Source: Pseudomonas sp. ANT_H12B
Lineage (GTDB): Bacteria > Pseudomonadota > Gammaproteobacteria > Pseudomonadales > Pseudomonadaceae
Reading direction: 5' to 3'
Assembly: GCF_008369325.1 (NCBI RefSeq)
Contig: NZ_VOBI01000006.1
Location: forward strand, 1-64,000
Length of the DNA: 64,000 nucleotides
Below the pieces are notes generated by a model. The model searched no databases and had not been told where the DNA came from. It saw only the letters and a program-made list of their open reading frames with translations. Of the stretch, positions 1 through 8,307 are shown in pieces; positions within the stretch are counted from its first letter, which is position 1; every line of letters starts with the position of its first letter. The position numbers and the translations under genes are program-made.

Positions 1-42
1 TTCCGTGGTGACCTGGCGTTCAGCGTTCCAGGTTACCGAATA

Positions 43-119
43 TGGCGCAGCGGACGGGACTCGAACCCGCGACCCCCGGCGTGACAGGCCGGTATTCTAA
101 CCGACTGAACTACCGCTGC
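43..119 (-). tRNA. tRNA-Asp (anticodon GTC)
   Basis: On the minus strand a 77-nt cloverleaf can be read. The acceptor stem is GCAGCGG/CCGCTGC, the D-arm includes GTTCAG, the anticodon loop is CTGTCAC with anticodon GTC, and the T-arm contains GGTTCGAGTCC. The 3' CCA is encoded at 43-45. It lies 19 bp from the following tRNA-Val on the same strand, so the two are probably part of one tRNA transcript that continues beyond the left edge. Confidence 0.97.
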
Positions 120-138
120 GCGTAACACTGAATGCGAA

Positions 139-214
139 TGGTGGGTGATGACGGGATCGAACCGCCGACATTCTGCTTGTAAGGCAGACGCTCTCCCAGC
201 TGAGCTAATCACCC
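139..214 (-). tRNA. tRNA-Val (anticodon TAC)
   Basis: The minus strand reads as a 76-nt tRNA. The acceptor stem is GGGTGAT/ATCACCC, the D-arm is GCTCAGCTGGGAGAGC, the anticodon loop is CTTACAAG with anticodon TAC, and the T-loop is GGTTCGATCC. The CCA end is encoded at 139-141. It is the promoter-proximal partner of the tRNA-Asp gene. Confidence 0.97.
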
Positions 215-375
215 TTCACGTTCGGTGTGGCGCGCATTCTACGGAGCGACCCAACCTCTGGCAAGCACTTTTTAAATTAATTTTCTCAGGCCTTCCAAAG
301 GCTTAGAGAAGGGTTGGCCTATGGCACCGCTAAGAGAATAATGCCCCCCTTTGTATATAAGGAGAGACTCACCCC

Positions 376-1296
376 ATGTGGTTCAAAAACCTGCTTATCT
401 ATCGCCTGACCCAAGATCTGCCTTTTGATGCCGAGGCGTTGGAAACTGCACTGGCCACCAAACTGGCGCGTTCATGTGCAAGCCAGGAGTTGACCACCTA
501 CGGTTTCGTTGCGCCGTTCGGCAAAGGCGAAGACGCTCCGCTCGTGCACATCAGCGGGGATTTCCTGCTGATTGCCGCCCGTAAAGAAGAACGCATTCTG
601 CCAGGCAGCGTCGTGCGCGACGCCGTGAAGGAAAAGGTCGAAGAGATCGAAGCCGAGCAAATGCGCAAGGTCTACAAAAAGGAACGTGATCAGATCAAGG
701 ATGAAATCATCCAGGCCTTCCTGCCGCGCGCCTTTATTCGTCGTTCATCGACTTTCGCTGCTATCGCGCCGAAACAGGGCCTGATCCTGGTCAACTCGGC
801 CAGCCCGAAACGGGCCGAAGACCTGTTGTCCACCCTGCGTGAAGTCATCGGCACGCTGCCGGTACGTCCGCTGACCGTGAAAATGTCCCCGACTGCGACC
901 ATGACTGAATGGGTCACCACCCAGAAAGCCGCGGACGACTTCTTTGTGCTGGACGAGTGCGAACTGCGCGACACCCACGAAGACGGCGGCATCGTGCGTT
1001 GCAAGCGCCAGGACCTGACCAGCGAAGAAATCCAGCTGCACCTGAGCACCGGCAAAGTGGTCACTCAGTTGTCGCTGGCCTGGCAGGACAAATTGTCGTT
1101 CATGCTCGACGACAAGATGACCGTCAAGCGCCTGAAGTTCGAAGATCTGTTGCAGGATCAGGCGGAACAGGACGGTGGCGAAGAAGCCCTCGGCCAACTG
1201 GACGCCAGCTTCACCCTGATGATGCTGACCTTCGGCGACTTCCTGCCGGCGCTGGTTGAAGCGTTGGGCGGCGAAGAGACCCCGCAGGGGATCTAA
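376..1296 (+). CDS. rdgC: Recombination-associated protein RdgC
   Basis: The 306-residue product starts [11 protein letters not shown], the typical opening of RdgC, and has the full family length of about 300 residues. RdgC forms a ring-shaped dimer that binds duplex DNA without sequence specificity and restrains RecA-promoted recombination. The start ATG follows a good ribosome binding site (AAGGAGA at 359-365). The gene stands alone between the tRNA pair and a REPIN. Its position before a BASS symporter gene and the MFS-acyltransferase gene resembles the PA3263-PA3271 order in P. aeruginosa (from memory). Confidence 0.95.
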   Translation: MWFKNLLIYRLTQDLPFDAEALETALATKLARSCASQELTTYGFVAPFGKGEDAPLVHISGDFLLIAARKEERILPGSVVRDAVKEKVEEIEAEQMRKVYKKERDQIKDEIIQAFLPRAFIRRSSTFAAIAPKQGLILVNSASPKRAEDLLSTLREVIGTLPVRPLTVKMSPTATMTEWVTTQKAADDFFVLDECELRDTHEDGGIVRCKRQDLTSEEIQLHLSTGKVVTQLSLAWQDKLSFMLDDKMTVKRLKFEDLLQDQAEQDGGEEALGQLDASFTLMMLTFGDFLPALVEALGGEETPQGI

Positions 1297-1313
1297 ATAC
1301 TGGTGACATCTAC

Positions 1314-1402
1314 TGTGGGAGCGAGCCTGCTCGCGAGACGGACGGACAGTCGGCATCAATGTTGAATGTTATGACGCTTTCGCGAGCAGGCTCGCTCCCA
1401 CA
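1314..1402. repeat. REPIN (paired inverted REP sequences)
   Basis: Two arms, TGTGGGAGCGAGCCTGCTCG and its reverse complement, lie about 50 bp apart, with the core continuing into CGA. This is the classic paired extragenic palindrome of fluorescent pseudomonads. It fills the gap between rdgC and the symporter gene. Confidence 0.92.
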
Positions 1403-1439
1403 TTGGTTTGCGGTGCTACTTAATAAAAAGGATCAGGCC

Positions 1440-2405
1440 ATGCGCGCACTGGCTGCATTAAGTCGTTTTGTCGGCAACACCTTCGCTTACTGGGTACTGA
1501 TTTTCGCCGTCGTGGCGTTCCTGCAACCGACCTGGTTCATCGGCCTGAAGGGCGCGATCGTGCCACTGCTGGGTCTGGTGATGTTCGGCATGGGCCTGAC
1601 CCTCAAACTCGAAGACTTCGCCGAAGTCGCTCGTCATCCGTGGCGCGTGGCGTTGGGCGTGGTTGCGCATTTCGTGATCATGCCGGGTGTGGCGTGGTTG
1701 CTCTGCCAGGCGTTCCACTTGCCACCGGAAATCGCTGTCGGCGTCATCCTGGTCGGCTGCTGCCCAAGCGGCACCTCGTCGAACGTGATGACCTGGCTGG
1801 CCCGCGGCGATCTGGCGCTGTCGGTGGCCATCGCCGCCGTCACCACCCTCCTCGCCCCGCTGCTGACTCCGGCGCTGATCTGGCTGCTGGCCTCGGCGTG
1901 GTTGCCGGTGTCTTTCATGGAGCTGTTCTGGTCGATCCTGCAAGTGGTGCTTTTGCCGATCGTACTCGGGGTGGTTGCCCAGCGTTTGCTCGGTGATCGA
2001 GTTCGCCACGCGGTGGAAGTACTGCCGCTGATCTCGGTGGTGAGCATCGTGATTATCGTCACGGCGGTGGTTGCCGCCAGCCAGGCGAAGATTGCCGAGT
2101 CCGGCCTGCTGATCATGGCCGTGGTGATGCTGCACAACAGTTTCGGCTATCTGCTGGGTTACTTCACCGGGCGTCTGTTCAAGTTGCCATTGGCCCAGCG
2201 CAAATCCCTGGCCCTGGAAGTCGGCATGCAGAACTCCGGGTTGGGCGCCGCGCTGGCCAGTGCGCATTTTTCGCCACTGGCGGCAGTGCCGAGTGCGTTG
2301 TTCAGCGTCTGGCACAACATCTCCGGCGCGCTGCTCTCGACGTATTTCCGTCGGATGAGCGAAAAAGAAGATCGAGAAACGGCGGCCCAGCAGGCCGCCG
2401 ACTGA
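1440..2405 (+). CDS. Bile acid:sodium symporter (BASS) family transporter
   Basis: The 321-residue, very hydrophobic protein has about nine to ten membrane segments. It carries BASS hallmarks such as GLVMFGMGLTL near residue 50 and VGCCPSGTSSNVMT near residue 105. BASS members import organic anions (bile acids, pantoate, pyruvate and others) with sodium; the substrate cannot be read from sequence. I start at ATG 1440 because the family's first membrane segment follows directly and AAAAGGA lies upstream. A longer frame would run back into the REPIN. Pantoate import (PanS-like) is one possibility, not shown. Confidence 0.88.
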   Translation: MRALAALSRFVGNTFAYWVLIFAVVAFLQPTWFIGLKGAIVPLLGLVMFGMGLTLKLEDFAEVARHPWRVALGVVAHFVIMPGVAWLLCQAFHLPPEIAVGVILVGCCPSGTSSNVMTWLARGDLALSVAIAAVTTLLAPLLTPALIWLLASAWLPVSFMELFWSILQVVLLPIVLGVVAQRLLGDRVRHAVEVLPLISVVSIVIIVTAVVAASQAKIAESGLLIMAVVMLHNSFGYLLGYFTGRLFKLPLAQRKSLALEVGMQNSGLGAALASAHFSPLAAVPSALFSVWHNISGALLSTYFRRMSEKEDRETAAQQAAD

Positions 2406-2449
2406 TCCGAAAACTTGATCCCCGGGTTAATGATGGGCACTCTATTGCG

Positions 2450-2506
2450 CAACGCGGGGACGACCTCGCGGCTCGATCGAGTCATTAATCTGGGGACGAC
2501 CCCGTC
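2450..2506 (+). promoter_or_regulatory. Guanidine-II (mini-ykkC) riboswitch
   Basis: Two short hairpins with identical ACGA loops precede the guanidinium exporter gene. The first is at 2453-2470, stem CGCGGGG/CCTCGCG with one G-U pair and loop 2460-2463. The second is at 2492-2503, stem GGGG/CCCC and loop 2496-2499. Paired stem-loops with ACGR loops define the mini-ykkC (guanidine-II) class, which binds free guanidinium. The second hairpin ends about 10 nt before the GGAGG ribosome binding site at 2514-2518, which suggests control of translation. Confidence 0.9.
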
Positions 2507-2524
2507 AATCGATGGAGGTCTCCC

Positions 2525-2839
2525 ATGTCCTGGATCATTCTGTTTTTCGCCGGTCTGTTCGAAGTTGGCTGGGCCGTCGGCCTGAAATACACCGATGGCT
2601 TCAGCCGCCCTCTCCCCACCGCATTGACGGTTGCCGCCATGGCCATCAGCCTTGGTTTGCTGGGCCTTGCCATGAAGGAATTGCCGCTGGGCACCGCCTA
2701 TGCAATCTGGACCGGGGTGGGGGCAGTCGGGACGGTGATCGCTGGAATCATTTTGTTTGGTGAGTCCATGGCGCTGTTCAGGCTTGCCAGTGTGGCGTTG
2801 ATTATTGCCGGATTGGTTGGGCTCAAGGTCAGCACTTAG
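2525..2839 (+). CDS. sugE: Guanidinium exporter Gdx (SugE), SMR family
   Basis: The 104-residue protein has four membrane helices. It begins [20 protein letters not shown], with the membrane-embedded essential glutamate (Glu13, in FEVGWA) typical of SugE/Gdx small multidrug resistance proteins. The motif [17 protein letters not shown] near residue 60 is also characteristic. Gdx proteins work as dual-topology homodimers that exchange guanidinium for protons. Translation starts at ATG 2525 after GGAGG. The guanidine-II riboswitch just upstream fits guanidinium export better than the older annotation of quaternary-ammonium resistance. Confidence 0.93.
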   Translation: MSWIILFFAGLFEVGWAVGLKYTDGFSRPLPTALTVAAMAISLGLLGLAMKELPLGTAYAIWTGVGAVGTVIAGIILFGESMALFRLASVALIIAGLVGLKVST

Positions 2840-2851
2840 GCCACTGACGCT

Positions 2852-2944
2852 ATCGCGGGCAAGCCCGGCCCCCACAGGTTTTGCGTGGCACCACACATTG
2901 TGGACACACCATCAATCCCTGTGGGAGCCGGGCTTGCCCGCGAT
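2852..2944. repeat. REPIN (GCGGGCTTGCCCGC type)
   Basis: The arms ATCGCGGGCAAGCCCGGC and GCCGGGCTTGCCCGCGAT face each other, with nested CCCACAGG/CCTGTGGG. The element lies between the converging gdx and MFS-acyltransferase genes and could also stop transcription from both sides. Confidence 0.9.
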
Positions 2945-2966
2945 GAGGCCAGCACAATGTCACCGC

Positions 2967-4841
2967 TTATCTAACGGCCCCACGCAAATCCCCCACCAAC
3001 GCCTGCAACTTCGCCGGCTCCGCCACCTCAACCGCTACCGCCGGCCCCGCCACCAGCGTCACCCGCGACCACAACCGACGAAACATTCCCTTGTCCGGAT
3101 CGCGACTGAAAAAACTCCCCCATAACCCCTGCAATGCCAGCGGAATCACTGGCACCGGCGTCTCTTCGAGAATCCGCGTCAATCCACCCCTGAACTCGTT
3201 GATCTCGCCATCAGCCGTCAACTTACCTTCAGGGAAAATACACACCAATTCGCCGTCCTTCAGATATTGGGCAATTCGCGTGAAGGCTCTTTCATAAATC
3301 TGAATGTCTTCCTGGCGCCCCGCTATCGGAATCGTCCCGGCCGTGCGAAAGATGAAGTTCAGTACCGGCAGGTTGTAGATTTTGTAGTACATCACAAAGC
3401 GAATCGGCCGACGCACCGCGCCGCCAATCAGCAAGGCATCAACGAACGACACATGATTGCAAACCAGTAACGCCGCACCCTCATCGGGAATCAGCTGCAG
3501 ATTGCGATGCTCCACGCGGTACATGGAATGGCTGAGCAGCCAGATCATGAAGCGCATGCTGAACTCGGGGACGATTTTGAAGATGTAGGCATTGACGCCG
3601 ATGTTCAGCAGCGACACCACCAGGAACAACTGTGGGATCGACAGCTTGACCATGCTCAGCAAAACGATAGAGACAATCGCCGAGACCACCATGAACAGCG
3701 CGTTGAGAATATTGTTGGCGGCAATCACCCGCGCCCGCTCGTTCTCGGGGGTGCGCGACTGGATCAGCGCGTACAGCGGCACGATGTAGAAACCGCCGAA
3801 AATTCCAAGCCCCAGAATATCGATCAGCACCAGCCAGGTGTGGCCAAAACCAAGGATTTCAATCCAGCCATGGCCGTCAGCGCTGTCTGGAATACCACCG
3901 GAATGCCACCACAACAGCAAACCAAACACCGTCAGACCGAACGACCCGAACGGCACCAGACCGATCTCGACTTTACGTCCGGAGAGTTTCTCGCAAAGCA
4001 TCGAACCGAGTGCGATTCCGACCGAGAACACCGTAAGAATCAGCGTCACCACGGTTTCGTCTCCGTGCATCCACTCCTTGGCATAGGCCGGGATCTGCGT
4101 CAGATAAATCGCCCCGACAAACCAGAACCACGAGTTGCCGACAATCGAGCGCGACACCGCCGGGGTCTGACCCAGGCCCAGCTTCAAAGTGGCCCAGGAC
4201 TGGCTGAAAATATTCCAGTTCAGGCGCATCTCCGGCGATGCGGCTGCGGCGCGAGGAATGCTGCGGCTGGCCAGGTAGCCGAGCACTGCAATTGCGATGA
4301 TCGCCGTGGAGACGATGGGCGCGTAATGACTGGAGGACATCATGATCCCGGCACCAATGGTCCCGGCGAGGATTGCCAGGAAGGTGCCCATCTCCACCAA
4401 CCCGTTGCCGCCCACCAGCTCCTCCTCATGTAAGGCCTGGGGCAGGATCGAATACTTCACCGGTCCGAACAGCGCCGAGTGCGTGCCCATGGCAAACAGC
4501 GCCACCAGCATCAGTGACAGGTGATCGAACATAAAGCCGACAGCACCGACCGCCATGATGGCGATTTCCCCGAGCTTGATCAGACGGATCAACGCGTCCT
4601 TGGCGAACTTTTCCCCGAACTGTCCGGCCAGCGCGGAAAACAGAAAGAACGGCAGGATGAACAGCAGCGCACACAGGTTGACCCAAATCGAACGGTCACC
4701 GTCGATGGTCAACTTGTACAAAATGGCGAGGATCAACGACTGTTTGAAGATGTTGTCGTTGAAGGCCCCGAGGGACTGTGTCACGAAAAACGGCAGGAAG
4801 CGCCGGGTGCGAAGCAAGGTGAACTGTGAGGGGTGACTCAT
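2967..4841 (-). CDS. MFS transporter fused to 1-acylglycerol-3-phosphate acyltransferase (LplT-PlsC type)
   Basis: The 624-residue protein has two parts. Residues 1-400 are a major facilitator domain opening FLPFFVTQSLGAFNDNIFKQ, the LplT lysophospholipid-flippase signature. Residues 430-620 are a PlsC-type acyltransferase with catalytic NHVSFVDALL (NHxxxxD) and FPEGKLT motifs. Such fusions probably flip lysophospholipids inward and re-acylate them at the inner membrane. They resemble the Aas/LplT pair but lack an acyl-ACP synthetase domain. I start at ATG 4841, preceded by ACGGAAG. It is a single-gene unit and resembles PA3267 (from memory). Confidence 0.9.
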   Translation of the reverse strand: MSHPSQFTLLRTRRFLPFFVTQSLGAFNDNIFKQSLILAILYKLTIDGDRSIWVNLCALLFILPFFLFSALAGQFGEKFAKDALIRLIKLGEIAIMAVGAVGFMFDHLSLMLVALFAMGTHSALFGPVKYSILPQALHEEELVGGNGLVEMGTFLAILAGTIGAGIMMSSSHYAPIVSTAIIAIAVLGYLASRSIPRAAAASPEMRLNWNIFSQSWATLKLGLGQTPAVSRSIVGNSWFWFVGAIYLTQIPAYAKEWMHGDETVVTLILTVFSVGIALGSMLCEKLSGRKVEIGLVPFGSFGLTVFGLLLWWHSGGIPDSADGHGWIEILGFGHTWLVLIDILGLGIFGGFYIVPLYALIQSRTPENERARVIAANNILNALFMVVSAIVSIVLLSMVKLSIPQLFLVVSLLNIGVNAYIFKIVPEFSMRFMIWLLSHSMYRVEHRNLQLIPDEGAALLVCNHVSFVDALLIGGAVRRPIRFVMYYKIYNLPVLNFIFRTAGTIPIAGRQEDIQIYERAFTRIAQYLKDGELVCIFPEGKLTADGEINEFRGGLTRILEETPVPVIPLALQGLWGSFFSRDPDKGMFRRLWSRVTLVAGPAVAVEVAEPAKLQALVGDLRGAVR

Positions 4842-4950
4842 CTTCCGTGTGTCCCTGATTTGCATGAAGAGTGGCATGGAGAGTGGCGTGGATACAGTGA
4901 TTGGAATGTCAGACGTCGATCCAGGCCACACATTACCTAATCTTTGCAGG

Positions 4951-6102
4951 TTATTTCTTTAATCCTGCTATGCACGGCGAGACAAACAACTCGCCCCGCC
5001 ACGCGCCCTGCACCGTCCGTTTGGCGACGATCAACCACATCACGGCCAGCAACGCCACCAATACGCAACCGAAGACACTAAAAAACGTCAGGCTCAAGGT
5101 GCTGGCCAGTTTCAACGTTGCCAAAGAATAGACACCCAACGGGAACGTGAAGCCCCACCAGCCGAGATTGAAAGGGATGCCGGCGCGCAGGTAACGCAGG
5201 GTAATGAGCACAGCTATCAGCATCCACCACAGCGCAAATCCCCAAAGCGTAATCCCGGCCACCAGCCCCAACCCGGCAGCGATCTCACCGATACCCGGCA
5301 ACCCGTTGGCGGCGAAGATTGCCGGCGCATCGGCGCCCAGCAGCAACATGCCCAGTGCCCCGGTGCCGATCGGCCCGAGTGCCAGCCAGCTGGAGGCAGC
5401 CATGTTTTCGTGGGGCAGTTTATGCAGTGCCATGCGCAGCAACAGAATTGTCAGAATGCTGAACGCCACCGGTAGGGAAAATGCCCAAAGCACGTAGCTG
5501 GTGACCAGCATCACCAGTTGCGAATGGGCATCGGCCAGATGTGGCGCCAACAGACCACCGCTGGCGGCCGCCACTTCCGCAGCCACCACGGGCAACAGCC
5601 AAACGGCAGTCATCTGGTCGATGCTGTGTTCCTGGCGGGTAAACATCAGGTAGGGAATCAGCACGCCGCAGGCTACAGACATCGCCACATCCAACCACCA
5701 CAGCACTTCGGCGACCTGAATGACGCCCTCGCCCCAACGCGGTAAACCGAACACCAGAAGACCATTGATGATGGTCGCCAGGCCCATGGGGATGGTGCCG
5801 AAAAACATCGAAACCGTGGAGTGGCCGAAAATCCGCCGCGCCTCTTCGAAAAACAGCGTCCAGCGCGCCGCATAGACAGCGGTGAACAAGACAAACAGGA
5901 CGATATTGAACAGCCAAAACGCTTCACCAATCGCGTGCAGACCGGGGCTCGCGACAGGCAACTGAGCCAGCGCCAACGCCAGCACGCCGGTGCCCATGGT
6001 GGCGGCGAACCAGTTCGGGGTGAACTGGCGAATGACTTCGCGCGGGTGCTGCAAATGAGTGAAAGGTTTAAATCCGGTTGTAGCGCTAGTGGGGCATGGC
6101 AT
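4951..6102 (-). CDS. SLAC1/TDT-family anion transporter
   Basis: The 383-residue protein has about ten membrane helices. It opens REVIRQFTPNWFAATMGTGVLALAL, the start of the tellurite-resistance/dicarboxylate transporter (TDT) family, which includes TehA, the yeast sulfite pump Ssu1 and plant SLAC1 channels. The pore-lining region with FSVFGCVLVALLAVMWL lies near the C terminus. The substrate is probably a small anion such as sulfite, nitrate, chloride or a dicarboxylate; sequence alone does not decide. ATG 6102 follows CAGGAG. The preceding gap contains a perfect short palindrome (6186-6202). Confidence 0.85.
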   Translation of the reverse strand: MPCPTSATTGFKPFTHLQHPREVIRQFTPNWFAATMGTGVLALALAQLPVASPGLHAIGEAFWLFNIVLFVLFTAVYAARWTLFFEEARRIFGHSTVSMFFGTIPMGLATIINGLLVFGLPRWGEGVIQVAEVLWWLDVAMSVACGVLIPYLMFTRQEHSIDQMTAVWLLPVVAAEVAAASGGLLAPHLADAHSQLVMLVTSYVLWAFSLPVAFSILTILLLRMALHKLPHENMAASSWLALGPIGTGALGMLLLGADAPAIFAANGLPGIGEIAAGLGLVAGITLWGFALWWMLIAVLITLRYLRAGIPFNLGWWGFTFPLGVYSLATLKLASTLSLTFFSVFGCVLVALLAVMWLIVAKRTVQGAWRGELFVSPCIAGLKK

Positions 6103-6185
6103 GGCGAACTCCTGTCCTCTGTTGAGGTGGAATTCATGGTAGAGCCGAATCGAATATCTATATAACGGGTAATATCTCTAACTGT

Positions 6186-6202
6186 TATCTGTTTTACAGA
6201 TA
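6186..6202. promoter_or_regulatory. Palindrome upstream of the TDT transporter, possible operator
   Basis: TATCTGT-TTT-ACAGATA is a perfect 7-bp inverted repeat in an AT-rich gap (about 6130-6235), 84 bp upstream of the transporter start. Related ATATCT words lie nearby. The binding protein is unknown. Confidence 0.35.
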
Positions 6203-6240
6203 TATGCCATCCAAAGAAATGGCGACCCCAAGGCTAGCGA

Positions 6241-7434
6241 TCATCCAGCATCCGCGCTACAGACTTTGACAGACCGTTGACGCATCAACCCGAACAGCGC
6301 CACCACAGACAGCATGATCAACACCGCGCCATAACCATCAGTGGTTGCCACCAACCCGAAGCTCCGCGTCAGGTTTCCGGCCAGCAACGACGGCAGACAG
6401 AACGCCAGATAGCTGAGCACTAAAAACGCCGACATCAACCCCGCTCGCTCGTGCGGCAAGGCCAGCGGCACGACGCTGCGCAAGGCCCCGAGGAAACCGG
6501 CGCCGAAACCGCAACCGGCCACCAGCGTCCCGATAAAAAACAGCGACAGGCTGGCGCTGTGGACCGCCATCAGAATCAGCGCAACACCCACGGGCAACAG
6601 GCTGGCGCCCAACCGCAAGACCTTGTCGGCCGGTTGATTGCGCAAGGTGTAGATCATCAACGCGCCCGTCACCGTCAATACGGCGACGGTGGCGCCGCCA
6701 ATCAGATTCGAGGTCGATCCGGTGGCCGTCCGGACCAGAGACGGCGCCAGGGAAGCGTAAAAACCACCCAACGCCCACACCGCGATGTTGATCGGCGTCA
6801 CCAGCCACAACGCACGTCGCGCCTGATTCGGGACATGCAGGGTCGGACGTAGCGAGGCCCAGGCGCCCGGCTGCGGACTGACGCTTTCCGGCAGACGCCA
6901 GACATACAACGCCTGCATCACAAACAGGGCAAGCAGCACCCAATAGGTCAACTGCAACGGCAGCGGCGCGAACTCGGCCAACAAGCCGCAGCCCATGGCA
7001 CCGACCGCCATGCCCAGCAAGGGTGCAACACTGTTGATCAGTGGCCCTTGCTGGCGATCGGTGTCCAGCAGCGCCGCACTCAATACGGCGGAGGCCATCC
7101 CCGTGGCAAACCCCTGAAGCACACGCGCACTGACTAACCAGGCAACATTGTCGGCATTGATAAACATCAGCATTGCCAGCATGTTCAGCAACACGGCGGT
7201 AAAGATCACCGGTTTGCGCCCCAGGTAATCGGAAAGCGAACCGACCGTGAGCAGCGCCGCGAGCAGGCTGATGGCGTATACGCCGAAGATCAGGGTCAGG
7301 ATTGCCGCCGAGAACTGCAGGTGTTCCTGATACAAGTGATACAACGGTGTGGGCGCCGTGGAAGCGGCGAGAAAACTGAGTAAGGTGATCGCCAGAAACC
7401 CCAGGCGGGACCGATTAGAAATAGAACTGGACAT
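6241..7434 (-). CDS. MFS drug/metabolite transporter
   Basis: The 397-residue protein has twelve predicted membrane segments. It carries the MFS motif A (VGSLSDYLGRKPVIF, near residue 65) and the antiporter-like helix containing VLQGFATGMASAVLSAALLD. Its opening, LAASTAPTPLYHLYQ, is common in Bcr/CmlA-like and sugar-efflux-like exporters; the substrate is unknown. ATG 7434 follows GGAGGG. It is divergent from a TetR regulator gene with a strong inverted repeat between them, the usual layout of a drug-efflux pump controlled by its neighbour. Confidence 0.87.
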   Translation of the reverse strand: MSSSISNRSRLGFLAITLLSFLAASTAPTPLYHLYQEHLQFSAAILTLIFGVYAISLLAALLTVGSLSDYLGRKPVIFTAVLLNMLAMLMFINADNVAWLVSARVLQGFATGMASAVLSAALLDTDRQQGPLINSVAPLLGMAVGAMGCGLLAEFAPLPLQLTYWVLLALFVMQALYVWRLPESVSPQPGAWASLRPTLHVPNQARRALWLVTPINIAVWALGGFYASLAPSLVRTATGSTSNLIGGATVAVLTVTGALMIYTLRNQPADKVLRLGASLLPVGVALILMAVHSASLSLFFIGTLVAGCGFGAGFLGALRSVVPLALPHERAGLMSAFLVLSYLAFCLPSLLAGNLTRSFGLVATTDGYGAVLIMLSVVALFGLMRQRSVKVCSADAG

Positions 7435-7442
7435 GCGACACC

Positions 7443-7475
7443 CTCCGCAAAAGCTAACATTTTGCTTTTGCGGAG
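7443..7475. promoter_or_regulatory. Inverted repeat between MFS and TetR genes, probable TetR operator
   Basis: CTCCGCAAAAGC and GCTTTTGCGGAG form perfect 12-bp arms around a 9-bp spacer. The site abuts the ribosome binding site of the exporter gene and lies 52 bp upstream of the tetR start. Size and position fit a TetR-family operator controlling both genes. The assignment is inferred from context. Confidence 0.7.
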
Positions 7476-7526
7476 TGTGCTACTGGCCTGCGCTTAAAGC
7501 AAATTCTTTGTGTTAAGGTCCGATAC

Positions 7527-8066
7527 ATGGCTATTAAAGAAGGTTTACGCCCTGGCGGTCGCAGTGCCCGGGTGCAAGAGTCGGTTCATTCGGCAGTCGG
7601 TGATCTCCTCGAAGAACAGGACCGCGCCACCGTGACCGTCCCGCAAATCGCCGCGCGCGCTGGCGTCACACCGTCCACCATCTACCGCCGCTGGGGCGAT
7701 CTGTCGGTGTTATTGGCGGATGTCGCCCTCGCCCGTATGCGCCCGGAGAGCGAGCCGGCCAATACCGGCAGCCTGCACGGTGACGTGCGCGCCTGGGCGG
7801 AGCAATATCTGGACGAAATGAGTTCAGAGCCCGGTCGCAACATGCTGCGCGATGTGCAATGCAGCACCACACCAGCCGTTTGCGCGACGATCATTGGCGG
7901 GCAGTTGCAGACGATTCTGGATCGTTACCCCGATCAGCCGAAGCCGAGCGTTGATCGACTGATCAACCTGGTGGCGGCGCCAACGGTGTTTCGCCTCCTG
8001 TTTTCAGCGGCGCCGCTGGAGGTTGAGGAACTGCATTGGTTGATCGAGACTGCGCTGAGTCAGTAA
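7527..8066 (+). CDS. TetR/AcrR-family transcriptional regulator
   Basis: The 179-residue protein has an N-terminal helix-turn-helix at about residues 25-70, with TVTVPQIAARAGVTPSTIYRRWGDLSVLLADVA, where the recognition helix reads TPSTIYRRWG. The C-terminal ligand domain (TetR_C-like) contains MLRDVQCSTTP and ends after ELHWLIETAL. It is divergent from the MFS exporter gene and probably represses it and itself through the repeat at 7443-7475. ATG 7527 is preceded by AAGG. Confidence 0.88.
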   Translation: MAIKEGLRPGGRSARVQESVHSAVGDLLEEQDRATVTVPQIAARAGVTPSTIYRRWGDLSVLLADVALARMRPESEPANTGSLHGDVRAWAEQYLDEMSSEPGRNMLRDVQCSTTPAVCATIIGGQLQTILDRYPDQPKPSVDRLINLVAAPTVFRLLFSAAPLEVEELHWLIETALSQ

Positions 8067-8084
8067 TGCCGCCATCGCGAACAA

Positions 8085-8158
8085 GCTCCCACAGGTTTCG
8101 TGTTGACCGATGATTCGGGTACGACACGAAACCTGTGGGAGCGGGCTTGCCCGCGAAG
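8085..8158. repeat. REPIN-like inverted repeat
   Basis: Perfect 19-bp arms (GCTCCCACAGGTTTCGTGT at 8085-8103 and its complement at 8124-8142) are followed by GGGCTTGCCCGCGAAG, the REP core. It lies just after the tetR stop codon. Confidence 0.88.
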
Positions 8159-8307
8159 AGGCCCGAGAGTCCCCTGAAAATCCAACTGATACAAAGCCTG
8201 CGACACCCCGCCACGCCGCGACCTTGGTCGACACTGACTAACTTGGGCCATCGTGCGAGACTGTCTGACCGGGCGCGAATCCCGGGTGTCTTTTGTCTGG
8301 AGTTCCC

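Noticed and set aside
3507..4433. 308-codon plus-strand frame
   Set aside because: Antisense shadow of the MFS-acyltransferase gene, His/Gln/Arg-rich with no domain.
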